A stretch of 6,571 nt of DNA from assembly GCA_964513465.1 (NCBI GenBank), contig CAZEMR010000112.1, forward strand, positions 1-6,571, read 5' to 3'. Below, piece by piece: positions 1-5,397 of this stretch (position 1 is its first letter; every line of letters starts with the position of its first letter). Under the pieces are notes generated by a model. The model ran no database searches. It was given only the letters and a program-made list of their open reading frames with translations, and was not told the DNA's origin. The stretch comes from CAZEMR01 sp964513465 (GTDB taxonomy: Bacteria > Bacteroidota > Ignavibacteria > Kapaibacteriales > UBA2268). Made by a program: the position numbers and the translations under genes.

Positions 1-76
1 CCTTACATTTGCTTGATTGCAAATAGAAATTGCTCCGGGCGTCATAAAGCCGGCGGCTGAATATATAAATAATTAA

Positions 77-144
77 GCCTAAGTAGGTTGCGCGAGATTT
101 CGCGATGTGACCGAAAGGGCTGTGCCGTGGGGAAAGCAGAAATG
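77..144 (+). repeat. Leader repeat copy A, ending on the DUF6922-like start codon
   Basis: This 68-bp segment matches 1058-1125 at 66 of 68 positions; the two differences are adjacent (bases 90-91). Similarity ends at the ATG at 142-144, after which the sequences diverge. Three short stem-loops can be read: CCT/AGG around AAGT (78-87), CGCGA/TCGCG around GATT (91-104) and CC/GG around GAAA (111-118). The purine-rich stretch at 129-136 could serve as a ribosome-binding site for the ATG at 142. One frame is open through the whole element and in phase with the downstream gene. I do not recognise it as a named riboswitch. It may be a structured 5' leader, a recombination site or both. Confidence 0.85.
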
Positions 145-417
145 GATCGAGAGAAGTTAATAGAAAAAAACAGCAGCATTTTCTGGTATTTCGATAAATC
201 GAAATTATCTGAAATGAGCGACGCAGTATTGGTTGAGTTTATTCTCAATTACGGCGATCTTGACGCTGTCCGGGAATTGTTCTCTGCACTTGGAAAAGAG
301 AAAACTGCAAGGATTTTCGCGCAAGCGCTTAAAAGTAAAAGAGATAATTACCTCCCCCTGGTTAAGAATTATTTTGATCTTTATTTTAGAAAAAATGTAT
401 CAGGATATCCTTTCTGA
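142..417 (+). CDS. DUF6922-like protein, probable partner/antitoxin of the AbiEii-like nucleotidyltransferase
   Basis: This is a 91-residue soluble protein with no signal peptide or membrane segment. An aromatic FWYFD motif lies near residues 14-18, followed by a helix with LNYGDLDAVRELF around residues 35-47. This layout resembles the small DUF6922 proteins often found directly upstream of AbiEii-type nucleotidyltransferase genes; I recognise it from memory of the family. The ATG at 142 was chosen because the family homology begins soon after it and because the leader repeat ends exactly there; in-frame TTG (88) and GTG (127) codons lie inside the leader. The 3' end overlaps the next gene by 23 bp, which points to translational coupling. 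By context it would neutralise or accompany the nucleotidyltransferase; its biochemical role is not shown by the sequence. Confidence 0.7.
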   Translation: MDREKLIEKNSSIFWYFDKSKLSEMSDAVLVEFILNYGDLDAVRELFSALGKEKTARIFAQALKSKRDNYLPLVKNYFDLYFRKNVSGYPF

Positions 418-1009
418 CCATCAAAAAGAGCTGTTGCAGCTTATTGGACTCTTCAAGCGTGAATACATGCTTGTGGGAGGAACTGCGATTGCGTTACAGG
501 TCGGGCACAGGCGTTCGATAGATTTTGATCTGTTCAAAAAAAGCAGGATTAACAAAACGAGTATCCTGAAAAAAATCAAATCGGCAAAGTATTCATGGCA
601 ATTGCTTTACAACGACGGCGATTCCCTTGATATACTAATCAATGAAGTCAAAATTACATTTATGCAATACCCATACGCAATCGAAGGTAAACCATCAAAA
701 GAAATCGGAATAAAAATGCCCGACTTGCTGACTCTTGCAGCAATGAAATTTTATGCATTAGGCAGAAGAGCGAAATGGAAAGATTATGTCGATATATATT
801 TTTTAATTAGGGACTATTTCAATATCCCGGAAGTAAGCGGAAAAGCTAACCAGCTTTTCGGATCGGCATATTCAGAAAAATTATTTCGTCAGCAAATTGC
901 TTATTTCGAGGATATAGATTACTCTGAGCCGATTGACTGGATTGTGCAGCCAGTTAGCGAAGAAACAATAAAAAGTGAATTGCAGGAATATGCAGTAATT
1001 TTTGAATGA
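395..1009 (+). CDS. AbiEii/DUF1814-family nucleotidyltransferase (toxin-like)
   Basis: The 204-residue protein has the nucleotidyltransferase signature of the AbiEii (DUF1814) family. A GGT motif sits at residues 28-30 (LVGGTAIALQ), followed by GHRRSIDFDLF with the metal-binding acidic pair at D43 and D45. A later acidic position at D79 could be the third carboxylate. The downstream KWKDYVDIYFL segment (127-137) matches the conserved K/D block of the family. AbiEii-like proteins act as toxins or phage-abortive-infection effectors, some by adding nucleotides to tRNA; the target here cannot be told from sequence. The ATG at 395 was chosen because the conserved fold begins right after it; an open frame upstream from 233 lies inside the preceding gene. 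Start-codon context is weak, so translation probably depends on coupling to the upstream gene. Confidence 0.85.
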   Translation: MYQDILSDHQKELLQLIGLFKREYMLVGGTAIALQVGHRRSIDFDLFKKSRINKTSILKKIKSAKYSWQLLYNDGDSLDILINEVKITFMQYPYAIEGKPSKEIGIKMPDLLTLAAMKFYALGRRAKWKDYVDIYFLIRDYFNIPEVSGKANQLFGSAYSEKLFRQQIAYFEDIDYSEPIDWIVQPVSEETIKSELQEYAVIFE

Positions 1010-1057
1010 TAGATTTCTTAAATTAAAAAAGACACTGTCGATACAAAGAATACTTAT

Positions 1058-1125
1058 GCCTAAGTAGGTTATGCGAGATTTCGCGATGTGACCGAAAGGG
1101 CTGTGCCGTGGGGAAAGCAGAAATG
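1058..1125 (+). repeat. Leader repeat copy B, ending on the HEPN start codon
   Basis: This is the second copy of the 68-bp leader, in direct orientation, with its start 981 bp after that of copy A. The two differing bases (1071-1072) lie at the base of the central stem-loop. One of them changes a C-G pair into a T-G (U-G) pair, so the stem (1072-1085) is kept in RNA form. As in copy A, the element contributes a purine-rich patch and the ATG at 1123, then similarity stops. It separates the AbiEii-type cassette from the HEPN/MNT cassette, leaving 48 bp between the AbiEii-like stop codon and the repeat. Confidence 0.85.
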
Positions 1126-1536
1126 AAAGCGAGCCACACAAATATTCGCTGGCGCCAGCGATACCAAAATTTCCGTAAAGCATTCGCTTTGCTGCAGGAG
1201 GCGGTGAAACTCGAACATGCTTCGGAGCTTGAAAAAGCCGGAAGAATACAGGTGTTTGAAATCGTATTCGAGCTGGCATGGAAATTAATGAAGGATTACT
1301 TAAAGATGCTAGGATTTGCGGTTAAAGGGCCGCGCGATGCGATAAAACAAGCTTTTCGAGAAGGGATTATTGATAATGGAGAAATCTGGCTGGAAGCATT
1401 GAAGTCAAGAAATGAAACCGCGCATATTTACAACGAAGAGAAGGCTCAGCTGATTGACGATAAAATCACAGATGTTTATTTTACCGAAATCAGAAAATTG
1501 TATTTATTTTATTTGAAAGAGTCTGAACGTGAATAA
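1123..1536 (+). CDS. HEPN-type protein, HI0074-like nucleotidyltransferase partner
   Basis: This 137-residue, mostly helical protein belongs to the HI0074-like group ('nucleotidyltransferase substrate-binding subunit') of the HEPN superfamily. The N-terminus IRWRQRYQNFRKAFALL (residues 8-24) is typical, and the core FEIVFELAWKLMKDYL follows at 45-60. The RX4HXY motif is present as RNETAHIY (R96, H101, Y103). In characterised HepT toxins this motif forms the RNase site, and the tyrosine is the one AMPylated by the MntA partner. The ATG at 1123 was preferred over the GTG at 1108 because that GTG lies in the leader repeat and the family N-terminus fits the ATG. The gene overlaps the following MNT gene by 8 bp, as expected of a cognate pair. 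Whether it is an active toxin is inferred only. Confidence 0.85.
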   Translation: MKASHTNIRWRQRYQNFRKAFALLQEAVKLEHASELEKAGRIQVFEIVFELAWKLMKDYLKMLGFAVKGPRDAIKQAFREGIIDNGEIWLEALKSRNETAHIYNEEKAQLIDDKITDVYFTEIRKLYLFYLKESERE

Positions 1537-1834
1537 CGACTTCGGCATATACGAGAAATCATACCATTTGATTGTCGATTGCATTAAAAGATACCCGGAA
1601 GTCGAAAAAGCTGTGATTTTCGGTTCCCGCGCCACCGGCGATTACGAAAAAGGCTCTGACATTGATATCGCGCTTTTCGGCGATAAAATCACATCAGATA
1701 TAAGAGCAGCTATTTCGGCGATGATAAACGAGGTTTTGCCTATCCCCTATTTCGTGGACGTACTCGATTATAAATCAATCAAAAACGAAGACCTGAAAGA
1801 GGAAATTGACAGAACCGGAAAACGGATTGTGTGA
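1529..1834 (+). CDS. MNT-type nucleotidyltransferase, partner of the upstream HEPN protein
   Basis: The 101-residue protein is a minimal nucleotidyltransferase of the MntA/HI0073 type. The signature FGSRATGDYEKGSDIDIALF (residues 31-50) gives the GSX10DXD pattern with D44 and D46; D77 in FVDVLD is the probable third metal-binding carboxylate. In the characterised HepT/MntA system such proteins act as antitoxins by adding AMP to a tyrosine of the HEPN toxin, and the upstream protein has that tyrosine. Translation starts at a GTG that overlaps the end of the HEPN gene by 8 bp, with only a weak purine-rich site before it. The stop codon overlaps the start of a second MNT gene by 4 bp. Confidence 0.87.
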   Translation: MNNDFGIYEKSYHLIVDCIKRYPEVEKAVIFGSRATGDYEKGSDIDIALFGDKITSDIRAAISAMINEVLPIPYFVDVLDYKSIKNEDLKEEIDRTGKRIV

Positions 1835-2133
1835 AAATGCGGTTGAGCAGGGAACATATCGACATGATTGTGAAATTCGCCAAAGAGGATTTCGGCGATG
1901 ATATTAAATTGTACCTGTTCGGTAGCCGCGCCGACGATTCGCAAAAAGGCGGAGATATTGACCTTTTGCTTGAATCCGACGAGAAAATTCCCGTGGAAAA
2001 TCAAATGAATTTCTTAGCGAACATTTCAAGACATGTAACGGAAAGAAAAGTCGATCTTGCGGTTTTTACGCCCGATAAAGCCGGGAAAACATTTTACGAA
2101 AACGCAAAAAAACAGGGGATAAGACTTTGCTGA
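1831..2133 (+). CDS. Second MNT-type nucleotidyltransferase, partner of the downstream HEPN protein
   Basis: This 100-residue minimal nucleotidyltransferase has the signature FGSRADDSQKGGDIDLLL (residues 30-47). The spacing is GSX9DXD, one residue shorter than in its neighbour. D42 and D44 form the acidic pair, and D75 in RKVDLAV is the likely third carboxylate. It is clearly from a different subfamily than the preceding MNT protein, so a recent tandem duplication is unlikely. The GTG at 1831 overlaps the previous stop codon (GTGA); an in-frame ATG at 1837 is an alternative that would shorten the protein by two residues. It overlaps the next HEPN gene by 7 bp and is probably its antitoxin. 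Confidence 0.85.
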   Translation: MKMRLSREHIDMIVKFAKEDFGDDIKLYLFGSRADDSQKGGDIDLLLESDEKIPVENQMNFLANISRHVTERKVDLAVFTPDKAGKTFYENAKKQGIRLC

Positions 2134-2591
2134 AATCAATGCTTGACATTGCGAAACTGCATTTGAAACGCGCCGATTCAAATTATCGCAAAATCGTAGA
2201 TTTTGATTTAAGCGAAAAAACGTTTGACAGTCAGGATAAAGTCGATACGCTTGACGCATTTATTTTTCGTTTCTCAAAATTGCAGGATTTTCTTAGCGAC
2301 AAGCTTTTCAGAGAAATATTAAAAGCGCTAGGCGAATATAATTCTCCGTCTCCGTTCATCGACATTTTGGATAAATTGGAAAAACTTGGGATGATTAAAA
2401 GTTCTGACAGATGGGTGAAATATAGATCTATAAGAAACAAAATAACTCACGAATACCCCGACGAACACGAAGAACTTATTGCAAGCATAAAAACTGCAAT
2501 AAAATACTTCAAAGAAATTAAAGAAGATATGGATAATATTGAAAATTACTTATTGAAAAAGGGATTGATTGAAAGTTCTACTTATAAGTGA
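2127..2591 (+). CDS. HEPN-domain protein, HepT-like toxin candidate
   Basis: The 154-residue helical protein has the HEPN catalytic motif RX4HXY as RNKITHEY (R103, H108, Y110), the same pattern as HepT ribonuclease toxins. The central segment LDAFIFRFSKLQDFL (residues 42-56) is typical of HEPN partners of MNT proteins. The TTG start at 2127 is preferred because an AGGGG ribosome-binding site (2114-2118) lies 8 bases before it; an in-frame ATG at 2139 would be poorly spaced from that site. The gene overlaps the preceding MNT gene by 7 bp. Only 6 bases separate its stop codon from pseB, so it probably shares a transcript with the glycan genes. Toxin activity and target are inferred from the family. 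Confidence 0.83.
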   Translation: MLKSMLDIAKLHLKRADSNYRKIVDFDLSEKTFDSQDKVDTLDAFIFRFSKLQDFLSDKLFREILKALGEYNSPSPFIDILDKLEKLGMIKSSDRWVKYRSIRNKITHEYPDEHEELIASIKTAIKYFKEIKEDMDNIENYLLKKGLIESSTYK

Positions 2592-2597
2592 GAGAAA

Positions 2598-3605
2598 ATG
2601 TTAAACGACAAATCAATATTAATTACAGGCGGTACCGGATCGTTCGGTAAAAAATTCATCCGCACCGTACTCGAGCGGTTCAATCCGCGTAAAGTAATTG
2701 TTTATTCACGCGACGAGCTGAAGCAGTTCGAAATGCAGAACGAAGAGCCTTACCGTTCGAAGCCGAAAATAATGCGCTTCTTTATCGGCGACGTCCGCGA
2801 TAAGGAGCGGCTCAATATGGCTATGAACGGTGTCGATGTGGTCATCCATGCCGCAGCTCTTAAACAGGTACCCGCGTGCGAATATAATCCATTCGAAGCG
2901 GTAAAAACAAACGTGCTCGGCGGACAAAACGTTATTGACTGCGCCATTGATAACAAGGTCTCTCGAATTGTCGCGCTAAGCACCGACAAAGCCGCCGCGC
3001 CGATTAATCTTTATGGCGCTACAAAGCTTACTTCGGACAAACTTTTCGTCGCAGCCAATAATTATAAGGGCGACCGGAGCATCAAATTCTCCGTCGTCCG
3101 TTATGGCAACGTCATGGGCAGCCGCGGCTCGGTAATCCCGTTTTTTATGAAAAAGAAGGACGAAGGTGTGCTGCCGATCACTGACGAGCGGATGACCCGC
3201 TTCAATATCACACTTGCCGAAGGCGTCGAACTTGTGCTGATGGCGCTTGACAAAATGTGGGGCGGCGAGATTTTTGTTCCCAAAATTCCTTCATATAAAA
3301 TATTGGATGTGGCAAAAGCAATCGCGCCTGATGCAAAACATGAATTCGTGGGCATTCGACCCGGCGAAAAATTGCACGAAGAAATGATTACACTGACCGA
3401 CGGAATGAATACAGTCGAATTTAAAAAATATTTCGTGATTATGCCTTCCTTCCCGATATGGGACAAAGAGGATTTCAGACTAAACAGCAACGGCGAAGCG
3501 GGCAAATATTGCAACCACGGCTTTAGCTATAACAGCGGCAAGAACGACAGTTTCCTCACTGTCGAAGAACTTCGCGAATTGATCGAAAATAAAATGAAGG
3601 CATAA
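2598..3605 (+). CDS. pseB: PseB, UDP-N-acetylglucosamine 4,6-dehydratase (inverting)
   Basis: This 335-residue cytoplasmic enzyme of the extended short-chain dehydrogenase family matches PseB/FlaA1 over its full length. The NAD(P)-binding motif GGTGSFG is at residues 11-17, and YSRDELKQFEM follows at 36-46. The active-site block STDKAAAPINLYGATK (128-143) holds T129, D130, K131, Y139 and K143. Other family blocks are MGSRGSVIPFF, the GGEIFVPKIPS stretch and IRPGEKLHEEM. PseB removes water across C4-C6 of UDP-GlcNAc and inverts C5, the first step towards pseudaminic acid. The ATG at 2598 has a GAGAG site just before it. Pairing with PseC downstream favours PseB over other 4,6-dehydratases. Confidence 0.93.
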   Translation: MLNDKSILITGGTGSFGKKFIRTVLERFNPRKVIVYSRDELKQFEMQNEEPYRSKPKIMRFFIGDVRDKERLNMAMNGVDVVIHAAALKQVPACEYNPFEAVKTNVLGGQNVIDCAIDNKVSRIVALSTDKAAAPINLYGATKLTSDKLFVAANNYKGDRSIKFSVVRYGNVMGSRGSVIPFFMKKKDEGVLPITDERMTRFNITLAEGVELVLMALDKMWGGEIFVPKIPSYKILDVAKAIAPDAKHEFVGIRPGEKLHEEMITLTDGMNTVEFKKYFVIMPSFPIWDKEDFRLNSNGEAGKYCNHGFSYNSGKNDSFLTVEELRELIENKMKA

Positions 3606-3613
3606 TCCTGACG

Positions 3614-3841
3614 TTAGATTTTAGATATTAGATTTTGGGCAGATGGTAATCGAATGAGGAATTTCAGAAAATGGGAAGTTTGGAATGATGCAATTCTTTT
3701 TTTCTAAAAATATTTACCTGCTGACAGACGATTTTCCGAAGTCCAAATATAATGAATCATAATATTCTAAATTCAAGCATTCAGTATCAAAAATCCAATA
3801 GCAAATATCAAAAATTCAAAACCCAATGTCTAAAATCCTAA
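3614..3841. repeat. Inverted-repeat-bounded AT-rich unit between pseB and pseC
   Basis: The left end (3614-3637) and the reverse complement of the right end (3817-3841) align at 21 of 24 positions with one single-base gap; the shared core is ATTTTAGA-ATT-G-TTTTG. Between them lie a decayed four-helix-bundle ORF and an AT-rich stretch of degenerate 'ATCAAAAATYCAA' motifs (about 3786-3820). The arrangement looks like a small mobile or MITE-like unit that carried the four-helix-bundle gene. No target-site duplication was convincingly seen. The right inverted repeat runs over the pseC start codon at 3826. Confidence 0.6.
3654..3762 (+). pseudogene. Frameshifted, truncated four-helix-bundle protein (23S rRNA IVP-like)
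   Basis: The ATG at 3654 opens a frame encoding MRNFRKWEVWNDAI, which resembles the start of the four-helix-bundle proteins (TIGR02436, the 23S intervening-sequence protein family). A stop follows at 3705-3707, just after a run of seven T (3697-3703). Removing one T from that run restores a frame reading SKNIYLLTDDFPKSKYNES before a second stop at 3760-3762; the 'Y-LT--FPKS--Y' pattern is the expected continuation in this family. About 35 residues remain of a family usually near 120, so the gene is both frameshifted and truncated. The T-run could be a sequencing error, but the truncation would still leave it non-functional. Confidence 0.65.
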
Positions 3842-4986
3842 ATCAAATAAATTACGGAAAACAGTGGATCGACGACTCCGACATCCAGGCAGTCGCCGAG
3901 GCCCTGCGCTCGGACTTTCTGACTCAGGGGCCGCGGGTCGCCGAATTCGAGGAAATGCTCTGCGAAGCGACCGGCGCCCGGTATTGCGTGGCGGTGGCAA
4001 ATGGTACGGCCGCCCTGCATCTGGCGGTGGCCTCGCTCGAGCTGCCGCATGGCGCCGAGGGGATAACCTCGCCGATAACATTTGTTGCTACTTCGAATGC
4101 GATGGCATACTGCGGAATGCAGCCGCGGTTTGCCGATATCGATCCGGCCACGGGCCTGATTGATCCGGACGAAATCGTGATGCAGATCACCGGCAAAACC
4201 TCGCTCATTGCGCCTGTCCACTATGCCGGGCAGCCCTGCGATATGGAATCAATCAGCGCAATCGCGCGCGAGCGGAATATATATATTATCGAGGACGCGG
4301 CCCACGCGATCGGCAGCCGCTACCCATCGGGCGACGCCGTCGGTTCGTGCAAATATTCGGATATGACAACCTTTTCCTTCCATCCGGTCAAAACTATGAC
4401 CACCGGCGAAGGCGGAGCAATCCCCACAAACAATAAAGATTTATACGAAAAACTACAAATGCTGCGCAGCCACGGGATAACCAAAGACCCCGACCGGCTC
4501 GAACAAAACGACGGCCCCTGGTACTACGAAATGCACGAGCTGGGGTATAATTATCGGATAACCGATATACAGTGCGCGCTCGGGATCAGCCAGCTTCGCA
4601 AGCTCGGGATGTTCGCCGGCCGCCGCCGCGAGATCGCCGCGATGTACGACGAGGCGTTTGCGGGCATAGACTGGCTCCGTCCGCTGAGCGAATTGCCCGG
4701 CAATCATTCGGCCTGGCATTTATACGTATTAAAATTTGATTTCGAAAAAATCGGGAAATCCCGCGCCGAGGTGATGGAAATATTGCGCGAGCGGAAAATC
4801 GGCACCCAGGTGCACTATATCCCCGTCCACCAGCAGCCGTACTACCGCAAAAAATTCGTCTATGAAGCGGGCAACTATCCCCGCGCCGAGAAATTCTACG
4901 AACAAATTCTCAGCATCCCCCTCTTCCCCGCCATGGTGAAGGAAGATGTGGATTATGTGATAGAAGCGATAAGCGAATTGAGATGA
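3826..4986 (+). CDS. pseC: PseC, UDP-4-amino-4,6-dideoxy-N-acetyl-beta-L-altrosamine transaminase
   Basis: This 386-residue PLP enzyme is of the DegT/DnrJ/EryC1/StrS aminotransferase family. NYGKQWIDDSDIQAV (residues 9-23) and SDFLTQGP (29-36) are typical of PseC. The ANGTAALHLA motif is at 58-67 and IEDAAHAIGS at 155-164, with D157 as the residue expected to contact the PLP pyridine nitrogen. FSFHPVKTMTTGEGG (183-197) carries the probable PLP lysine K189. It transfers an amino group to C4 of the PseB product. Codons are markedly more GC-rich than in the upstream modules. The start lies in the right arm of an inverted repeat with no clear ribosome-binding site, so residues 1-7 are not native-looking. 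The last four residues also differ from a second copy of the gene's 3' end at 5413-5470. Confidence 0.92.
   Translation: MSKILNQINYGKQWIDDSDIQAVAEALRSDFLTQGPRVAEFEEMLCEATGARYCVAVANGTAALHLAVASLELPHGAEGITSPITFVATSNAMAYCGMQPRFADIDPATGLIDPDEIVMQITGKTSLIAPVHYAGQPCDMESISAIARERNIYIIEDAAHAIGSRYPSGDAVGSCKYSDMTTFSFHPVKTMTTGEGGAIPTNNKDLYEKLQMLRSHGITKDPDRLEQNDGPWYYEMHELGYNYRITDIQCALGISQLRKLGMFAGRRREIAAMYDEAFAGIDWLRPLSELPGNHSAWHLYVLKFDFEKIGKSRAEVMEILRERKIGTQVHYIPVHQQPYYRKKFVYEAGNYPRAEKFYEQILSIPLFPAMVKEDVDYVIEAISELR
4915..4972 (+). repeat. 58-bp direct repeat, copy 1 (within the 3' end of pseC)
   Basis: This segment encodes the PseC tail from IPLFPAMVKED to YVIEAI and recurs at 5413-5470 with 56 of 58 bases identical. 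The two mismatches sit in the codons after GAAGA. Beyond the final GATAA the two copies diverge completely: this copy continues into SELR-stop and then into the AlbA/RecG-like remnant. Confidence 0.9.
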
Positions 4987-5047
4987 CTTTGTCTGAATTA
5001 AAAAAAGACAATTATCAGCCCAAACACCGGAATAAGCTGCTCGCTGA

Positions 5048-5147
5048 NNNNNNNNNNNNNNNNNNNNNNNNNNNNNNNNNNNNNNNNNNNNNNNNNNNNN
5101 NNNNNNNNNNNNNNNNNNNNNNNNNNNNNNNNNNNNNNNNNNNNNNN
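5048..5147. other. Assembly gap of exactly 100 N
   Basis: The sequence is unknown here. A run of exactly 100 N is the usual placeholder for a gap of unestimated size, so the true length may differ. The right edge falls directly on a tandem 12-bp repeat, a likely cause of the break. Confidence 0.97.
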
Positions 5148-5183
5148 GTCGGAGAAAACGTCGGAGAAAACGTCGGAGAAAAT
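5148..5183 (+). repeat. Three tandem copies of a 12-bp unit encoding VGEN
   Basis: The unit GTCGGAGAAAAC occurs three times in a row (the last copy ends in T instead of C) and encodes VGEN-VGEN-VGEN. Similar G-N repeat linkers precede the C-terminal helix-turn-helix of AlbA/RecG-like regulators. Further copies may lie in the adjacent N gap. Confidence 0.9.
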
Positions 5184-5397
5184 AGGCTTAAATCAATTAT
5201 GGAAATAATCAGGAAAAATAATAAAATTTCAGCTACTGAACTCGCAGAAATACTTTCAGTTTCGGATAGAACTATTGAAAGAGACTTGTCAAAACTTAAA
5301 GAACTGAATAAAATTAAACGCATTGGCCCCGCCAAAGGTGGATATTGGCAGATAATTTCCGAATAGGTTATAAGCAAGTTATTGCAAGTATATTAAT

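Larger units (their letters stand above)
4983..5366 (+). pseudogene. C-terminal remnant of an AlbA/RecG-like ATP-binding regulator, interrupted by an assembly gap
   Basis: The left piece (4983-5047) reads TLSELKKDNYQPKHRNKLLA, the internal 'L-KDN--RNKLIAE' block found in the RecG-like C-terminal ATP-binding region (HATPase_c_4-like) of AlbA_2-domain regulators. The right piece (5148-5366) has a GEN-rich linker followed by a winged helix-turn-helix: ISATELAEILSVSDRTIERDLSKL, then a GGYWQI wing typical of the C-terminus of these proteins. The N-terminal AlbA_2 domain and most of the ATP-binding region are missing, because pseC sequence directly precedes the left piece. The 100-N gap makes the apparent continuous frame arbitrary; family comparison suggests 50-80 residues are missing there. 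It is most likely a broken insertion rather than a complete regulator. The ATG at 4983 overlaps the pseC stop by 4 bp, so weak translation of the fragment is possible. Confidence 0.65.

Noticed and set aside
1..60. Possible 3' end of an upstream gene: frame 1 is open until TGA at 58-60.
   Set aside because: Only 19 codons are visible, with no recognisable motif; chance is as likely. No promoter in 1-76 could be supported either.
91..104. The CGCGA/TCGCG hairpin in the leader as an intrinsic terminator.
   Set aside because: No run of T follows it, and a gene starts about 40 bases later.
77..144. Leader repeat as an integron attC site (GCCTAAG and GGTT resemble core-site bases).
   Set aside because: The core sites do not match RYYYAAC/GTTRRRY, the element is not an overall inverted repeat, and it precedes genes instead of following them.
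42..248. Minus-strand ORF of 68 codons across leader A.
   Set aside because: It is antisense to the leader and the DUF6922-like gene, has no family signature, and its common part simply mirrors the repeat.
77..1125. The two 68-bp repeats as part of a CRISPR array.
   Set aside because: Only two copies, 981 bp apart, with genes between them and no cas genes.
3101..3514. Minus-strand ORF of 137 codons.
   Set aside because: It lies wholly antisense to pseB, whose catalytic motifs are intact; it is a shadow of that gene.
3838..4221. Several overlapping ORFs on both strands within pseC.
   Set aside because: They are by-products of high GC in pseC; compositionally biased translations with no domain signature.
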